Shown here piece after piece: positions 6,924-15,223 of a DNA stretch of 19,900 bases; the stretch's first letter is position 1; every line of letters starts with the position of its first letter. Under the pieces are notes generated by a model that worked only from the letters and a program-made list of their open reading frames with translations, had not been told where the DNA came from and ran no database searches. The position numbers were made by a program, and so were the translations under genes. The stretch is from Sporolactobacillus pectinivorans. GTDB taxonomy: Bacteria; Bacillota; Bacilli; Bacillales; Sporolactobacillaceae. The stretch covers positions 1,445,392-1,465,291 of the forward strand of contig NZ_NXGA01000001.1 of assembly GCF_002802965.1 (NCBI RefSeq), read 5' to 3'.

Positions 6924-7356
6924 ATGAGATATATAAACTATGGAAGACACGGCCTACGATATGCAATACCATATTGTCTGGACAACCAAATATCGTTATA
7001 AAATACTGCGAGGGAAAGTAGCCGTACGACTCAGGGGGATTATATGGCAGGGGTGTGAGGCAAGAAATATTCAAATTATCAGGGGATGTATCGGGAAAGA
7101 ATATGTACATCTATTGGTGTCCTGTCCGCCCAATATAGCTCTGAGTAATTTGCTTCAGTATCTCAAGGGACACTCTTCAAAAATGTTACAGGAAGAGTTC
7201 AATAAATTAAGGCAAAGGTATTGGGAACAGCATTTATGGGCACCGGGCTATTACTGCGGGACAGTGGGATCCGTGACAGAAGATATGATCAAAGAGTACA
7301 TCGAGAACCAAGACAACGGCCAGGATGACGAGACGTTCAAAATTGTCAAAGACTGA
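6924..7356 (+). pseudogene. tnpA: IS200-type transposase TnpA, frameshifted and with altered HUH motif
   Basis: The true start is most likely ATG 6924, with AGGTGA five bases upstream, giving MRYINYGRH, the typical N-terminus of this family. The rest of the protein lies in the frame of 6940: AYDMQYHIVWTTKYRYKILR through GHSSKMLQEEF and HLWAPGYY to DMIKEYIENQ. The usual GRHAVYD has become a shifted GRH/AYD, consistent with a two-base deletion near 6951. The HUH metal-binding motif, normally D-H-V-H, reads E-Y-V-H, with TAT at 7102-7104 where CAT is expected. The nucleophilic tyrosine (in KEYIENQ) remains. Canonical WARGY is WAPGY. IS200 transposases cut single-stranded ends through the Y1 HUH site; with these lesions this copy should be inactive. 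No tnpB accompanies it. Confidence 0.85.
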
Positions 7357-7496
7357 GTTCAGTCGAAATCTTAAATTTGCTTGAGCCGAGGATTTTTTGA
7401 ACGGCCTTAACCGGAAAAAATCCCCCCAAAAAAGAATTTGCAGCCAGATATTTGCTGAACTCATGATAATAACTGCAATAAAAAGGGAGAACATCA

Positions 7497-7722
7497 ATGA
7501 TTACCCAAATAGTGACAATAACATCTCGTTGTGGTTATTGCTTTATTGTTTGTTGCCTAGCGTGCAAAAACGGTGCACTTTGAGTGCCCAGTCTGCGGAT
7601 ATGCGTTTAAAGTATCGGTTGCGACATTCATGATCGCCTTTCGCATGATGGGGAAACGTGATGTTACGCGCCCAAACTGCGGGTACAGGGGGATGCCGCC
7701 GCCTGCAATTGCTGACGAATAA
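7497..7722 (+). pseudogene. Broken small membrane-anchored zinc-ribbon protein
   Basis: AAAGGGAGA precedes ATG 7497, which reads MITQIVTI. After a single-base shift near 7520 the frame ending at 7722 continues LVVVIALLFVA (a membrane helix), TAG at 7558-7560, then RAKTVHFECPVCGYAFKVSV, about 16 residues, and RPNCGYRGMPPPAIADE. The composite resembles short Bacilli proteins with one membrane helix and a C-x2-C ... C-x2-C zinc ribbon. Three defects are visible: the frameshift, the stop, and the loss of the first cysteine of the second knuckle (RPNC instead of CPNC). The reconstruction is mine; a closely related intact homologue would settle it. Confidence 0.6.
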
Positions 7723-7807
7723 TAAATGGACTGTCTCCAGAAAAGGTTATTCACTTAACGTGCTCCTTTCATCGCCGCCCTCCCATTTATGCAAATTTAC
7801 CGATCCT

Positions 7808-7851
7808 CGATTTGCCCCCCAATTTTGGTCACACAATCGGGGGGCAAATCG
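7808..7851. repeat. Strong inverted repeat upstream of pepX
   Basis: CGATTTGCCCCCC (7808-7820) is the exact reverse complement of GGGGGGCAAATCG (7839-7851). An inner ATT/AAT extends the stem past one mismatch. Neither side is followed by a run of T, so it is not a standard rho-independent terminator. It sits in the gene-free stretch 7723-8014 and may be a stem in a long pepX leader if transcription starts further upstream, a protein-binding site, or a relic of a mobile element. Confidence 0.75.
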
Positions 7852-7972
7852 CTCATATGGATTTATCAATATTCCTGAGAAAATATAAGCCTTCACAGTA
7901 ATTTATCAGTCATCCCGTTACTCCTGTTTGAAAATCCACAGTAACGAAACAGCCTGATTGAAGCCAAGTAAG

Positions 7973-7981
7973 TGTTATAAT
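7973..7981 (+). promoter_or_regulatory. Extended -10 promoter for pepX
   Basis: TGTTATAAT is a perfect extended -10 box (TG-N-TATAAT), 33 bases before the pepX ATG. The -35 region is poor, which is normal for extended -10 promoters. Confidence 0.5.
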
Positions 7982-8014
7982 GACTTCAGTTACTATATGA
8001 GGAGTTTTAGACAT

Positions 8015-10441
8015 ATGAAGAACAATCAATTTGCCCGGTTATTTGCCGACCACAAAACAGTGCTAAACGAATTACAAAGGATTCATTTCTTAGATGATCG
8101 AGTAGGCCGCGCGGTGACACCTGCCGGTACATATCGTTTGCTGCTGCGAAAGGCTTTTTTGAAGGTCAGGAGCGGCAATGAGCTTAATAGCAAACTTAAA
8201 AACTACTTAGCTACTCCCGATACCGATCTCAAGGATTACTTAGATAATGATCGGCCCATCACGCCGAACGTCTTCTATTTGGTTGCCCTGCAACTATTCG
8301 ATTTCTTAGTTGATGTCGACTATGCAATCAATGATCCGCTTACTGCCATGGAAAAAATGCAGTTACCGGTAATTGAAGCCTCAGGTGTGTGGAACAAAGA
8401 TCAGTTACTGGATGCCTGGTATCTGCTGCTGACGACCCACACTAAGGACGGCCAGACTTTTCTTGATCAGCTGACGAATCAAGGCTACTTTGCCTCGTTT
8501 TACGATTTGCCGGCCAGCAGGAAGCCGTTGTTTTTTAACGGCAAAGCCCAGGCAGTCTTTGATACGGCTAAACTGATTCGCGATGTCGTCTATGTGGAAT
8601 CTTCAGTTGATTCCGATCACGACGGCAAACGTGATTTACTCAAAGTTGAAATTGTCCGCCCGGCGGATACTGAAAAAGATTTGAAGGTACCTGTTCTCTA
8701 CACAGCCAGTCCTTACAACCAGGGAATAAACGACGAAGCTGGCGAGAAGGCCACGCATAACGTCAATGTACCGTTAAAAGAAAAGCAGCCCAATGATTTG
8801 AGTTACCAGGACATTGCCTATCACGGCGATGGAATATCACTGCCGGAGCCCAGACCGGTTTCTGGGGAAACGAAACAAGCCACTGAAACGTTTAGTCGCG
8901 AACAGTCCTATACGTTAAACGATTACTTTCTGGCGCGCGGTTTTGCGGCGGTCTACTCTGCCGGCATCGGAACGCTTGATTCTGACGGGATTCAAACGTG
9001 TGGTGATCCGCAACAAACTGAGGCGACAGTCGATGTCATTGAATGGCTGAGTGGCAAACGGCAGGCCTTCACCAACCGAACGGACAATATCGCGATCACT
9101 GCCTGGTGGTGCAATGGTTCTGTGGCCATGACCGGCCGCTCCTATCTCGGCACCCTGGCTACAGCTGCTGCCACGACCGGGGTTGAAGGATTAAAGACGA
9201 TCATTTCTGAAGCGGCCATTTCATCCTGGTACGATTACTATCGTGACAGCGGTTTGACGATTGCCCCCGGTGGTTTTCCTGGTGAAGACGCTGATGTACT
9301 GGCCATAGAGACGATGAGCCGGATGAAGTCCGCTGCTGATTACCAGCTGAACATCAAAGATTTCTTCTCCCGGCAGATGAAGCAGATGGCTCAAGACATG
9401 GATCGTGACTCGGGCAATTACAACACCTTCTGGGATGCCCGCAACTACCGCAAGAATATGAAGCACATCAAATGTGATGTGCTTCTGGTCCACGGCTTAA
9501 ACGATTGGAATGTTAAACCGCGTCAGGTAGAAAAGCTGTGGCAAGGATTGCGGGATGTGCCGGTCACCAAAAAGATCATCCTGCACCAGGGACAGCACAT
9601 CTACATCAATGCTTTCCGTTCCATTGATTATACGGACATAATCAACCTCTGGGTCAGTCATGAACTTTATGGCATCGAAAACGGAGCCAAGGAAAGCTTA
9701 CCGAACGTGATCGTTCAGGACAATGTGACCCCGGAAACATGGAACGCTTATCATGATTGGTCCGAGCCGGATTTAGCTAAGACGACCTATAAACTGGCCG
9801 CAGGGAAACTGGTTATTACTCCTGTCAGTCATGAGGTGCAGTCGTTCAAGGATCATTTGCCAGAAGATGTCTTTAATCGCTACGCTACTCATATTGATCA
9901 GTGGGAGCATGACATCATAGAGGATCAAAGAAACGATCTGGCTGAAAACCGCTTGTTGTTCAAGTCCCAGCCAATGGACGGGGACACGATGATCGACGGC
10001 AATGTCGACATCCACGTCAAGGTAGCCGCAAATCGTCCATTTGGGATGCTGAGTTTCCAACTGGTCGACTATGGCGAGGCAAAACGATTTAATGTTTCCC
10101 CAACCCCAATTCACGGGATGGATCTGGCCTATCATTGGCGCGAGGATCGTCTTCGTGAATTCACTTTGGCTAATTTTGCCACGCCATTTAAGATGATTTC
10201 GAAGGGCCATATCAATTTGCAAAACCGGGAAAATCCCTGGAAGACCAATGAATTGAAGCCTGACCAATTCTACGATGTGGACATTGAACTCCAGCCTACA
10301 TTCCACAAATTAGCCGCCGGCCATCAACTGGGGCTCGTTATTTACGCTACCGACTTTGGAATGACGGTGCGCGGCAATCAGGATCTGCGCTACGCGCTGG
10401 AATTAGCTGGCTGTCACCTCGATGTCCCATTTAAAAAATAA
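8015..10441 (+). CDS. pepX: Xaa-Pro dipeptidyl-peptidase PepX (family S15)
   Basis: This cytoplasmic serine peptidase removes X-Pro dipeptides from the N-terminus of proline-rich peptides. The frame is open from 7958, but GAGGAG lies ten bases before ATG 8015, giving MKNNQFARLFADHKTVL and 808 residues, the usual size in lactobacilli. The N-terminal helical dimerisation domain covers about residues 1-160. The alpha/beta-hydrolase domain follows, with S376 (in GRSYLGT), D497 (in HGLNDWNV) and H528 (in GQHIYINAF). Their spacing (121 and 31) matches the Lactococcus enzyme's 348/468/498. A C-terminal jelly-roll domain follows, including FQLVDYGEAKR and GHQLGLVIYATD. The gene appears complete. It lies upstream of a C69 dipeptidase on the same strand, 102 bases apart, which would finish digestion of the released dipeptides. 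Decayed mobile DNA lies directly upstream. Confidence 0.97.
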   Translation: MKNNQFARLFADHKTVLNELQRIHFLDDRVGRAVTPAGTYRLLLRKAFLKVRSGNELNSKLKNYLATPDTDLKDYLDNDRPITPNVFYLVALQLFDFLVDVDYAINDPLTAMEKMQLPVIEASGVWNKDQLLDAWYLLLTTHTKDGQTFLDQLTNQGYFASFYDLPASRKPLFFNGKAQAVFDTAKLIRDVVYVESSVDSDHDGKRDLLKVEIVRPADTEKDLKVPVLYTASPYNQGINDEAGEKATHNVNVPLKEKQPNDLSYQDIAYHGDGISLPEPRPVSGETKQATETFSREQSYTLNDYFLARGFAAVYSAGIGTLDSDGIQTCGDPQQTEATVDVIEWLSGKRQAFTNRTDNIAITAWWCNGSVAMTGRSYLGTLATAAATTGVEGLKTIISEAAISSWYDYYRDSGLTIAPGGFPGEDADVLAIETMSRMKSAADYQLNIKDFFSRQMKQMAQDMDRDSGNYNTFWDARNYRKNMKHIKCDVLLVHGLNDWNVKPRQVEKLWQGLRDVPVTKKIILHQGQHIYINAFRSIDYTDIINLWVSHELYGIENGAKESLPNVIVQDNVTPETWNAYHDWSEPDLAKTTYKLAAGKLVITPVSHEVQSFKDHLPEDVFNRYATHIDQWEHDIIEDQRNDLAENRLLFKSQPMDGDTMIDGNVDIHVKVAANRPFGMLSFQLVDYGEAKRFNVSPTPIHGMDLAYHWREDRLREFTLANFATPFKMISKGHINLQNRENPWKTNELKPDQFYDVDIELQPTFHKLAAGHQLGLVIYATDFGMTVRGNQDLRYALELAGCHLDVPFKK

Positions 10442-10543
10442 GGTATAAAAAGAGGTTGTCTCAAAACGGTAATTAAGGAATCGTTCATTAATCAACCAGC
10501 TTTCAACAATGAAACTGGAATACGGTCAAAGAAGGTTTTCATA

Positions 10544-11965
10544 ATGTCAAAGTCAAATCATTCAAGCTGTACGGCAGTCCTTGTCGGGAAGGAGGCCTCC
10601 ATTGATGGTTCGACAATGGTCGCCCGTAATGAAGACGGACACGGGGCGATTAATCCGAAGCGATTTACAGTGGTGAAAGCTGAAGATCATCGGAGCAGGT
10701 ACGTTTCTCGTGTCAATGAATTTGCGATCGATTTGCCTGATAACCCGCTGCGTCATACATTTACGCCAGGCGCTGATGAGTCTGAGGGGGTTTGGGGCGA
10801 ATCAGGTATCAACACGGATAATGTGGCAATGAGCGCGACTGAAACGGAATTCACCAATCCCCGTGTACTTGGTTTTGACCCATTGGTGAAAGAAGGCATT
10901 GGTGAAGAAGCCATGGAGTCTGTGGTTATACCCTACATTCATTCTGCGCGCGAAGGCGTGGCACGTCTCGGAAAAATGATTGAAAAATATGGGACCTATG
11001 AGAGCAACGGTATTGCTTTTTCAGATGCGAATGAGGTCTGGTATATGGAAACGGTAGGCGGGCACCATTGGGCAGCCCAAAGGATTCCGGACGATGCGTA
11101 TGCCATCGCGCCCAATCAGACGGGCATTCAGAACATCGATTTTTCAAAGCCGGATGAATTCATGTGGGCGACAGATCTCCGGGAATTTGCTGAAGAGAAT
11201 CGCTTAAATCCGAGCAAAACGGAGTTTAATTTCAGAAATATTTTCGGGACGCATACGGAAGCGGACCGACACTACAACACGCCGCGCGCTTGGTACGGGC
11301 AGAAATATCTTAATCCCGAAATTGAGCAGGATCCGATGAGCGATGAAATTCCCTTCATTCAGCGAACGGATCATAAAATCAGCATCGAGGATATTCAATA
11401 TATCTTGAGTTCACATTACCAGGGAACGCTATACGATGCCTTTGGCAATGGGACGGAAGAGCAGAAACATACGTTCCGTCCAATCGGCATTGACCGGAAT
11501 CAGGAATTTCATATTTTGCAGATTCGTAATGATGTTCCAGCCGAATATGCAGCAATTCATTGGCTGACCTTTGGTGTGAATCTCTATAGCGCACAGGTGC
11601 CGTTCTATGCGAACGTAAATGACACGCCTGGAAATTATCAGAATACCACGAACACGGCCGATATGAACAGCATCTACTGGCTGAACAAAACGATTGCCGC
11701 ACTTGCGGAACCGCATTATCATCAGGTGATCAACGAGGTCAATACGTTTAAAGATGAGGCACAAAGCTACGTTTGCGGAAGGATTGCCTCTGCAGACAAA
11801 CAGGCAGAAGAATTGTCCGGCAAGGAGTTGACTGCTTTTCTGACAAAACAGAATGAAATCACTGCTGCTGAAGTGACGAAGCGTACTTATGCCTTGTTTG
11901 ACAGCCTGGTCAAAGAGGCAAGCAACCACATGCTGCTTACTTTTGAAAAAGGTCAGAATTTATAA
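10544..11965 (+). CDS. pepD: Dipeptidase, peptidase family C69 (PepD-like)
   Basis: A 473-residue Ntn-hydrolase of the lactic-acid-bacterial dipeptidase A family. The presumed nucleophile is C9 in MSKSNHSSCTAVLVGKEAS, exposed after removal of the short leader; the following DGSTMVARNEDG is the family's N-terminal signature. Further conserved blocks are VWGESGINTDNVAMSATET, VWYMETVGGHHWAAQRIPDD and DAYAIAPNQTGI. The enzyme hydrolyses a broad range of dipeptides in the cytoplasm. AAGAAGG lies eight bases before ATG 10544. It probably forms a peptide-utilisation pair with pepX; the 102-base gap has no clear terminator or strong promoter. A bidirectional terminator follows. Several paralogues (pepDA, pepDB) exist in related genomes, so the gene letter is only family-level. 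Confidence 0.93.
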   Translation: MSKSNHSSCTAVLVGKEASIDGSTMVARNEDGHGAINPKRFTVVKAEDHRSRYVSRVNEFAIDLPDNPLRHTFTPGADESEGVWGESGINTDNVAMSATETEFTNPRVLGFDPLVKEGIGEEAMESVVIPYIHSAREGVARLGKMIEKYGTYESNGIAFSDANEVWYMETVGGHHWAAQRIPDDAYAIAPNQTGIQNIDFSKPDEFMWATDLREFAEENRLNPSKTEFNFRNIFGTHTEADRHYNTPRAWYGQKYLNPEIEQDPMSDEIPFIQRTDHKISIEDIQYILSSHYQGTLYDAFGNGTEEQKHTFRPIGIDRNQEFHILQIRNDVPAEYAAIHWLTFGVNLYSAQVPFYANVNDTPGNYQNTTNTADMNSIYWLNKTIAALAEPHYHQVINEVNTFKDEAQSYVCGRIASADKQAEELSGKELTAFLTKQNEITAAEVTKRTYALFDSLVKEASNHMLLTFEKGQNL

Positions 11966-11990
11966 TTTGATAAAGAGAGAAATGATAAGG

Positions 11991-12025
11991 AAAAAATCGG
12001 AGGGGTGTTCCCCCTTCGATTTTTG
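11991..12025. terminator. Rho-independent terminator after the dipeptidase
   Basis: AAAAATCGGAGGGG-tgtt-CCCCCTTCGATTTTT forms a stem of about 14 pairs with one mismatch and a built-in A/T tract on either side, so it can work in both directions. It closes the pepX-pepD unit. Confidence 0.87.
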
Positions 12026-12072
12026 TGTTTAAATTTTAAAACAATCTCGATAAATATTGGGATGTAGATCAG

Positions 12073-12116
12073 ATACTCAAGTTTCACATGACCGACCCCT
12101 GAGTATTATGCTTTAT
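12073..12116. promoter_or_regulatory. Spaced inverted repeat upstream of the two-component system
   Basis: ATACTCA (12073-12079) and TGAGTAT (12110-12116) are exact inverted copies 30 bases apart, about 120 bases before the response-regulator start. The spacing of roughly three and a half helical turns is compatible with a looped or paired binding site, but a chance repeat is possible. Confidence 0.3.
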
Positions 12117-12237
12117 GGTTTCATGATTTTTTATATTTGTTTTATAGTTTTTTTAGGATGCAATGATAGAATGAACGATTATGTTAAAGTGAAGGATGGT
12201 TAAGGAAGGTTCCAATATTTTAAATGAAGAAAGGTAA

Positions 12238-12966
12238 ATGGTGACGATGATGAACCAATCCATATTAATTGTGGATGATGATAAAGATATTGTCAGATTG
12301 ATTTCAGACGGTCTCGAATATGAACAATTCAAAGCGGTCTCCGCCTTTTCTGGATTAGAGGCTTTGGAGGAAGTACGTTCAGGTCATATTGATTTTGTTA
12401 TTTTGGATATCATGATGCCTGAAATGGATGGACTGGATGTATGCCGGACACTTCGGCGCGAATCCAATGTCCCGATTCTCATTCTGAGCGCCAGAGACCG
12501 GGAAATGGATAAAATTACTGGGCTCGAAATTGGAGCTGATGATTATATGACAAAACCATTTAGTGTTCAGGAATTGATTTCGAGAGTAAAGGCGCACTTT
12601 CGCAAATTTGATCGGCTAAAAAAAGAATGGAGTGTTCAAGCGAGTCAAGAAACGAATCATGACGTGACCAACAGGCGACTTATTTTAAATAAAAAGACTT
12701 ATGAAACATTACTTGATGGACATAAAATTGATCTATCGGTCAGAGAGTTTCAAATTTTAGCTTATTTATCCGATCATTCTGGTCAGGTATTGAGCAGGGA
12801 ACAAATATATGAAAATGTCTGGGGCGATGAATTCGGAGATATTAACACAATTACGGTTCATATCAAAAACATTCGGAAGAAAATGGGTGAAAATTTCAAT
12901 TCAATTAAAACGATATGGGGGATTGGCTACCAATTCATCAATGAGGACAATCTAAATGAAACTTAA
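12238..12966 (+). CDS. OmpR/PhoB-family response regulator
   Basis: A 242-residue two-domain regulator. The receiver domain (about residues 8-121) has the acidic pocket DDD at 13-15, the phospho-acceptor D57 in VILDIMMPEMDG, the switch serine in LILSARDRE, and the lysine in MTKPFS. The winged-helix DNA-binding domain (about residues 142-236) ends RKKMGENFNSIKTIWGIGYQ, typical of the OmpR class. The start is uncertain: AAAGG (12230-12234) is only three bases from ATG 12238, six from GTG 12241 and twelve from ATG 12247, so GTG 12241 or ATG 12247 may be used. It overlaps the sensor kinase by 11 bases, so the two are translationally coupled. No ABC exporter of the BceAB kind is adjacent; the next gene encodes a DedA protein. 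Confidence 0.93.
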   Translation: MVTMMNQSILIVDDDKDIVRLISDGLEYEQFKAVSAFSGLEALEEVRSGHIDFVILDIMMPEMDGLDVCRTLRRESNVPILILSARDREMDKITGLEIGADDYMTKPFSVQELISRVKAHFRKFDRLKKEWSVQASQETNHDVTNRRLILNKKTYETLLDGHKIDLSVREFQILAYLSDHSGQVLSREQIYENVWGDEFGDINTITVHIKNIRKKMGENFNSIKTIWGIGYQFINEDNLNET

Positions 12967-14290
12967 ACTCAAATTATCGCTGATCTTTTCAATGATTGTC
13001 GTACTGATGGTACTCATGATTTTGCTCTATATTAAAATGGATGTTGCGGATCACATCGTTTCAACAGTTAGCGGACTGCAGACGCGCTATAATTACAGTG
13101 GCCAAAAGCTGGCAACTCAAATAGGCTCTGCATATCCTGACATGCCATCCATCAAGGAGACAATAAAAGCTGCATCAGTACGTGAGAAAATAGATCTTTC
13201 ACTTTACAGTAAAAACATCGTAGAAATGTACGCGTTTCACGGTGACCCTGATATAAAAGCACTTGGCGAGAAATGGTTTCCAGTCAGGGACAACAACGGG
13301 CAAAACGTTTTACTGCTACGTGTACAGTATCCTCTTAAATTTGAAAACGCTGCATTGCATGATGTTCTGATCCGGACGCTACTCTTCCTTATTATTTCAC
13401 TCGGTATTATTTTTATCTTGCTTGTCTTTTATCTAAACCACCTGATTACTAAACCCATCAGGCAACTTAACGGTTTCATCAAAAGAATCAACTTTATAGG
13501 CCCTGTATTGGTAAATAAGGAAAGACGAAGGGACGAAATCGGCGAACTCTATGATCATGTTCGAGATTTGCAGAGTAGGCTGAAACAGACCAATCAGGAG
13601 CAGGTCGATCTTATTTCCGCGATTACACATGACATTAAGACACCGCTGACTTCCATTCACGGCTTTATCGAACTTCTGCTCACTCAGAATAGGCTGCCTG
13701 AACAGACAAAAAAGGACTACCTGCACCTGATTGAAAGAAAATCACAGGATATGACGCAACTTGTGAACATTTTCTCTTCATTCACTAAAAATGAGATGCT
13801 ACTGTTATCCATAGCATTACGCCCGATCTATGTCCGGCGTTTCTTTCAAAATGTCGCTGCAGAATACGAAACCGAGTTATCCGGACTGGAAATCGTATCC
13901 GTCTGGAACCAGCGCTTTGATAAAAATGATCTATTCTATGGTGATGAAACAATGCTGCGACGCGTTTTCGCCAATATTATCAGCAACGCTGTACGCTATG
14001 GACGCAGTCCTAATTTACAGATCTGGGTCGAGGGGTATCCGGGCAAACACGATTTTTTCTTTAGGATTGAAGATAATGGAATAGGTGTACCGGAGAAAGA
14101 TTTCAAGCTTCTCTTTCAAAAGTTTTTCACAGTTGATCCGTCACGTCAATCCGAAGCAGGAGGCACAGGGCTTGGACTGGCCTCTGTTCAGTCGATTATC
14201 GAAAAACATGGAGGAAGTATTCATGCCTTTCGATCCGAGAAGGGCGGGTTAGGACTATTATTTTCACTGCCTAAGCCTGAGCATCTATAA
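12956..14290 (+). CDS. Membrane sensor histidine kinase
   Basis: This 444-residue kinase is the partner of the regulator it overlaps. Two membrane helices at about residues 8-26 and 141-161 bracket an extracellular sensor loop of roughly 115 residues without recognised domain features. A HAMP linker follows (about 162-213). The HisKA domain has H225 in DLISAITHDIKTPLTSIHGF. The ATPase domain has the N box around N344 (RRVFANIISNAVRYG), the G1 box DNGIGVPEKD (373-382), the F box LFQKFF, and the G2 box GGTGLGLASV (402-411). All catalytic motifs are intact. The stimulus is unknown; the domain arrangement suggests sensing of an envelope or extracellular cue. Transcription appears to stop or weaken before the DedA gene, which has its own ribosome site and a palindrome upstream. 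Confidence 0.94.
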   Translation: MKLKLKLSLIFSMIVVLMVLMILLYIKMDVADHIVSTVSGLQTRYNYSGQKLATQIGSAYPDMPSIKETIKAASVREKIDLSLYSKNIVEMYAFHGDPDIKALGEKWFPVRDNNGQNVLLLRVQYPLKFENAALHDVLIRTLLFLIISLGIIFILLVFYLNHLITKPIRQLNGFIKRINFIGPVLVNKERRRDEIGELYDHVRDLQSRLKQTNQEQVDLISAITHDIKTPLTSIHGFIELLLTQNRLPEQTKKDYLHLIERKSQDMTQLVNIFSSFTKNEMLLLSIALRPIYVRRFFQNVAAEYETELSGLEIVSVWNQRFDKNDLFYGDETMLRRVFANIISNAVRYGRSPNLQIWVEGYPGKHDFFFRIEDNGIGVPEKDFKLLFQKFFTVDPSRQSEAGGTGLGLASVQSIIEKHGGSIHAFRSEKGGLGLLFSLPKPEHL

Positions 14291-14376
14291 ATGACTGTCA
14301 CACATTAGGATGCACCCTTAGATGATCAATTTATTTTTCTTTATATCTCCTTCACTTTCATTTTATTTTTTCTTGA

Positions 14377-14388
14377 TAGACTAGTCTA
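14377..14388. promoter_or_regulatory. 12-bp perfect palindrome upstream of dedA-type gene
   Basis: TAGACTAGTCTA lies 28 bases before the start of the DedA gene and overlaps TAGAAT (14387-14392), which could serve as a -10 box. A dyad in this place is a candidate operator. No matching second copy was noticed elsewhere in the window. Confidence 0.4.
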
Positions 14389-14415
14389 GAATCGAAATGA
14401 AGGAGAGATATCTGA

Positions 14416-15078
14416 ATGAGCTCTCTATCTTGGATCATTAACACTTTTTTGCACGTTGACCAAGCTCTAGCTCAAATTGTCGTTCAGTACGGTATCTGGA
14501 CATATGGCATTCTTTTTGTCGTCATTTTCATTGAAACGGGACTCGTTATTTGCCCGTTTCTTCCAGGTGATTCTTTGCTTTTTGTTACCGGGGCTATTGC
14601 CGCCCACAACAGTTCGGGTATCAATCTGCTGGCTCTGATCATTCTGATTATTTTTGCCGCAGTTCTTGGAGCTACGGTTAATTATTGGATTGGGCGCGAA
14701 ATCGGGCAGGGCCTGAAGAAACATCATCTGTTCGTCAAGCTGATCAGTGAGGAACAAATGGAAAGAGCCGAGAAATTTTTCGATAAGCATGGCGGATTTG
14801 CTGTCTTTCTCGGCCGGTTTATTCCTTTCATCCGAACCTTTATCCCGTTCATTGCCGGTGGCAGCAGGATGCGTTATTCATACTTCTTTTTATACAACGT
14901 GGTTGGCGGTTCAGTGTGGACCCTAATCGGCTTGTTTGTCGGGTATTTCTTCGGACAAATCCCGGTCATTAAAGGAAATTATTCACTGATCATGCTGATG
15001 ATTGTCTTCATTTCACTGATTCCCATTCTGCTGATTTGGCTGAAGAAGTTTTTTTTAAAGAAAACCCGGCAAAGCTAA
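14416..15078 (+). CDS. DedA-family membrane protein (lipid translocase type)
   Basis: A 220-residue polytopic membrane protein, the usual DedA length, with GGAGAG well placed before ATG 14416. Family hallmarks are all present: E40 in VIFIETG, the re-entrant motif PFLPGDSLLFVTG with D52, and GRFIPFIRTFIPFIAGG with R134 and R140. These correspond to the acidic and arginine residues shown to matter in the E. coli members YqjA and YghB. DedA/SNARE-associated proteins move lipids across the cytoplasmic membrane; some Gram-positive members recycle undecaprenyl phosphate, others flip phosphatidylethanolamine. Which lipid is handled here cannot be told. Its place directly after a two-component system suggests, but does not prove, envelope-stress control. 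Confidence 0.92.
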   Translation: MSSLSWIINTFLHVDQALAQIVVQYGIWTYGILFVVIFIETGLVICPFLPGDSLLFVTGAIAAHNSSGINLLALIILIIFAAVLGATVNYWIGREIGQGLKKHHLFVKLISEEQMERAEKFFDKHGGFAVFLGRFIPFIRTFIPFIAGGSRMRYSYFFLYNVVGGSVWTLIGLFVGYFFGQIPVIKGNYSLIMLMIVFISLIPILLIWLKKFFLKKTRQS

Positions 15079-15129
15079 GCCTCTGGCGCAGGCTGAGCCT
15101 TAGTTGTGACGGCCTATGGATGGCCTAAT

Positions 15130-15166
15130 GCCGACATGCCACAGGACGTGGTGTTTTATGTTCGGC
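15130..15166 (+). other. Nested hairpin element after dedA-type gene
   Basis: GCCGACAT pairs with ATGTTCGGC (one bulged T), enclosing a second stem CCAC-aggac-GTGG. GGCC runs flank it. The CCACAGGACGTGG core reminds me of a dispersed intergenic element of Bacillaceae, but that is memory, not a search. There is no T tract, so a terminator is unlikely. A further simple hairpin, TACTGT-aaaaaa-ACAGTA, lies near 15200-15217. Confidence 0.45.
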
Positions 15167-15223
15167 CACCTATAATCCGCAAAATTTTAACTTTCTTATT
15201 ACTGTAAAAAAACAGTAGACTGA

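Noticed and set aside
7397..7633. 78-codon frame overlapping the zinc-ribbon relic
   Set aside because: It begins in the IS200 right flank without a ribosome site, and the zinc-ribbon homology is in another frame.
9773..10306. 177-codon minus-strand frame inside pepX
   Set aside because: It is an antisense shadow of a well-supported pepX reading frame; no ribosome site or domain.
10450..10468. AGAGGTTGTCTCAAAAC between pepX and the dipeptidase as an insertion-sequence end
   Set aside because: It resembles the ends of some IS families, but it is a single short match with no partner end and no transposase remnant.
11429..11929. 166-codon minus-strand frame inside the dipeptidase gene
   Set aside because: It is an antisense shadow of the C69 dipeptidase, which has all family motifs.
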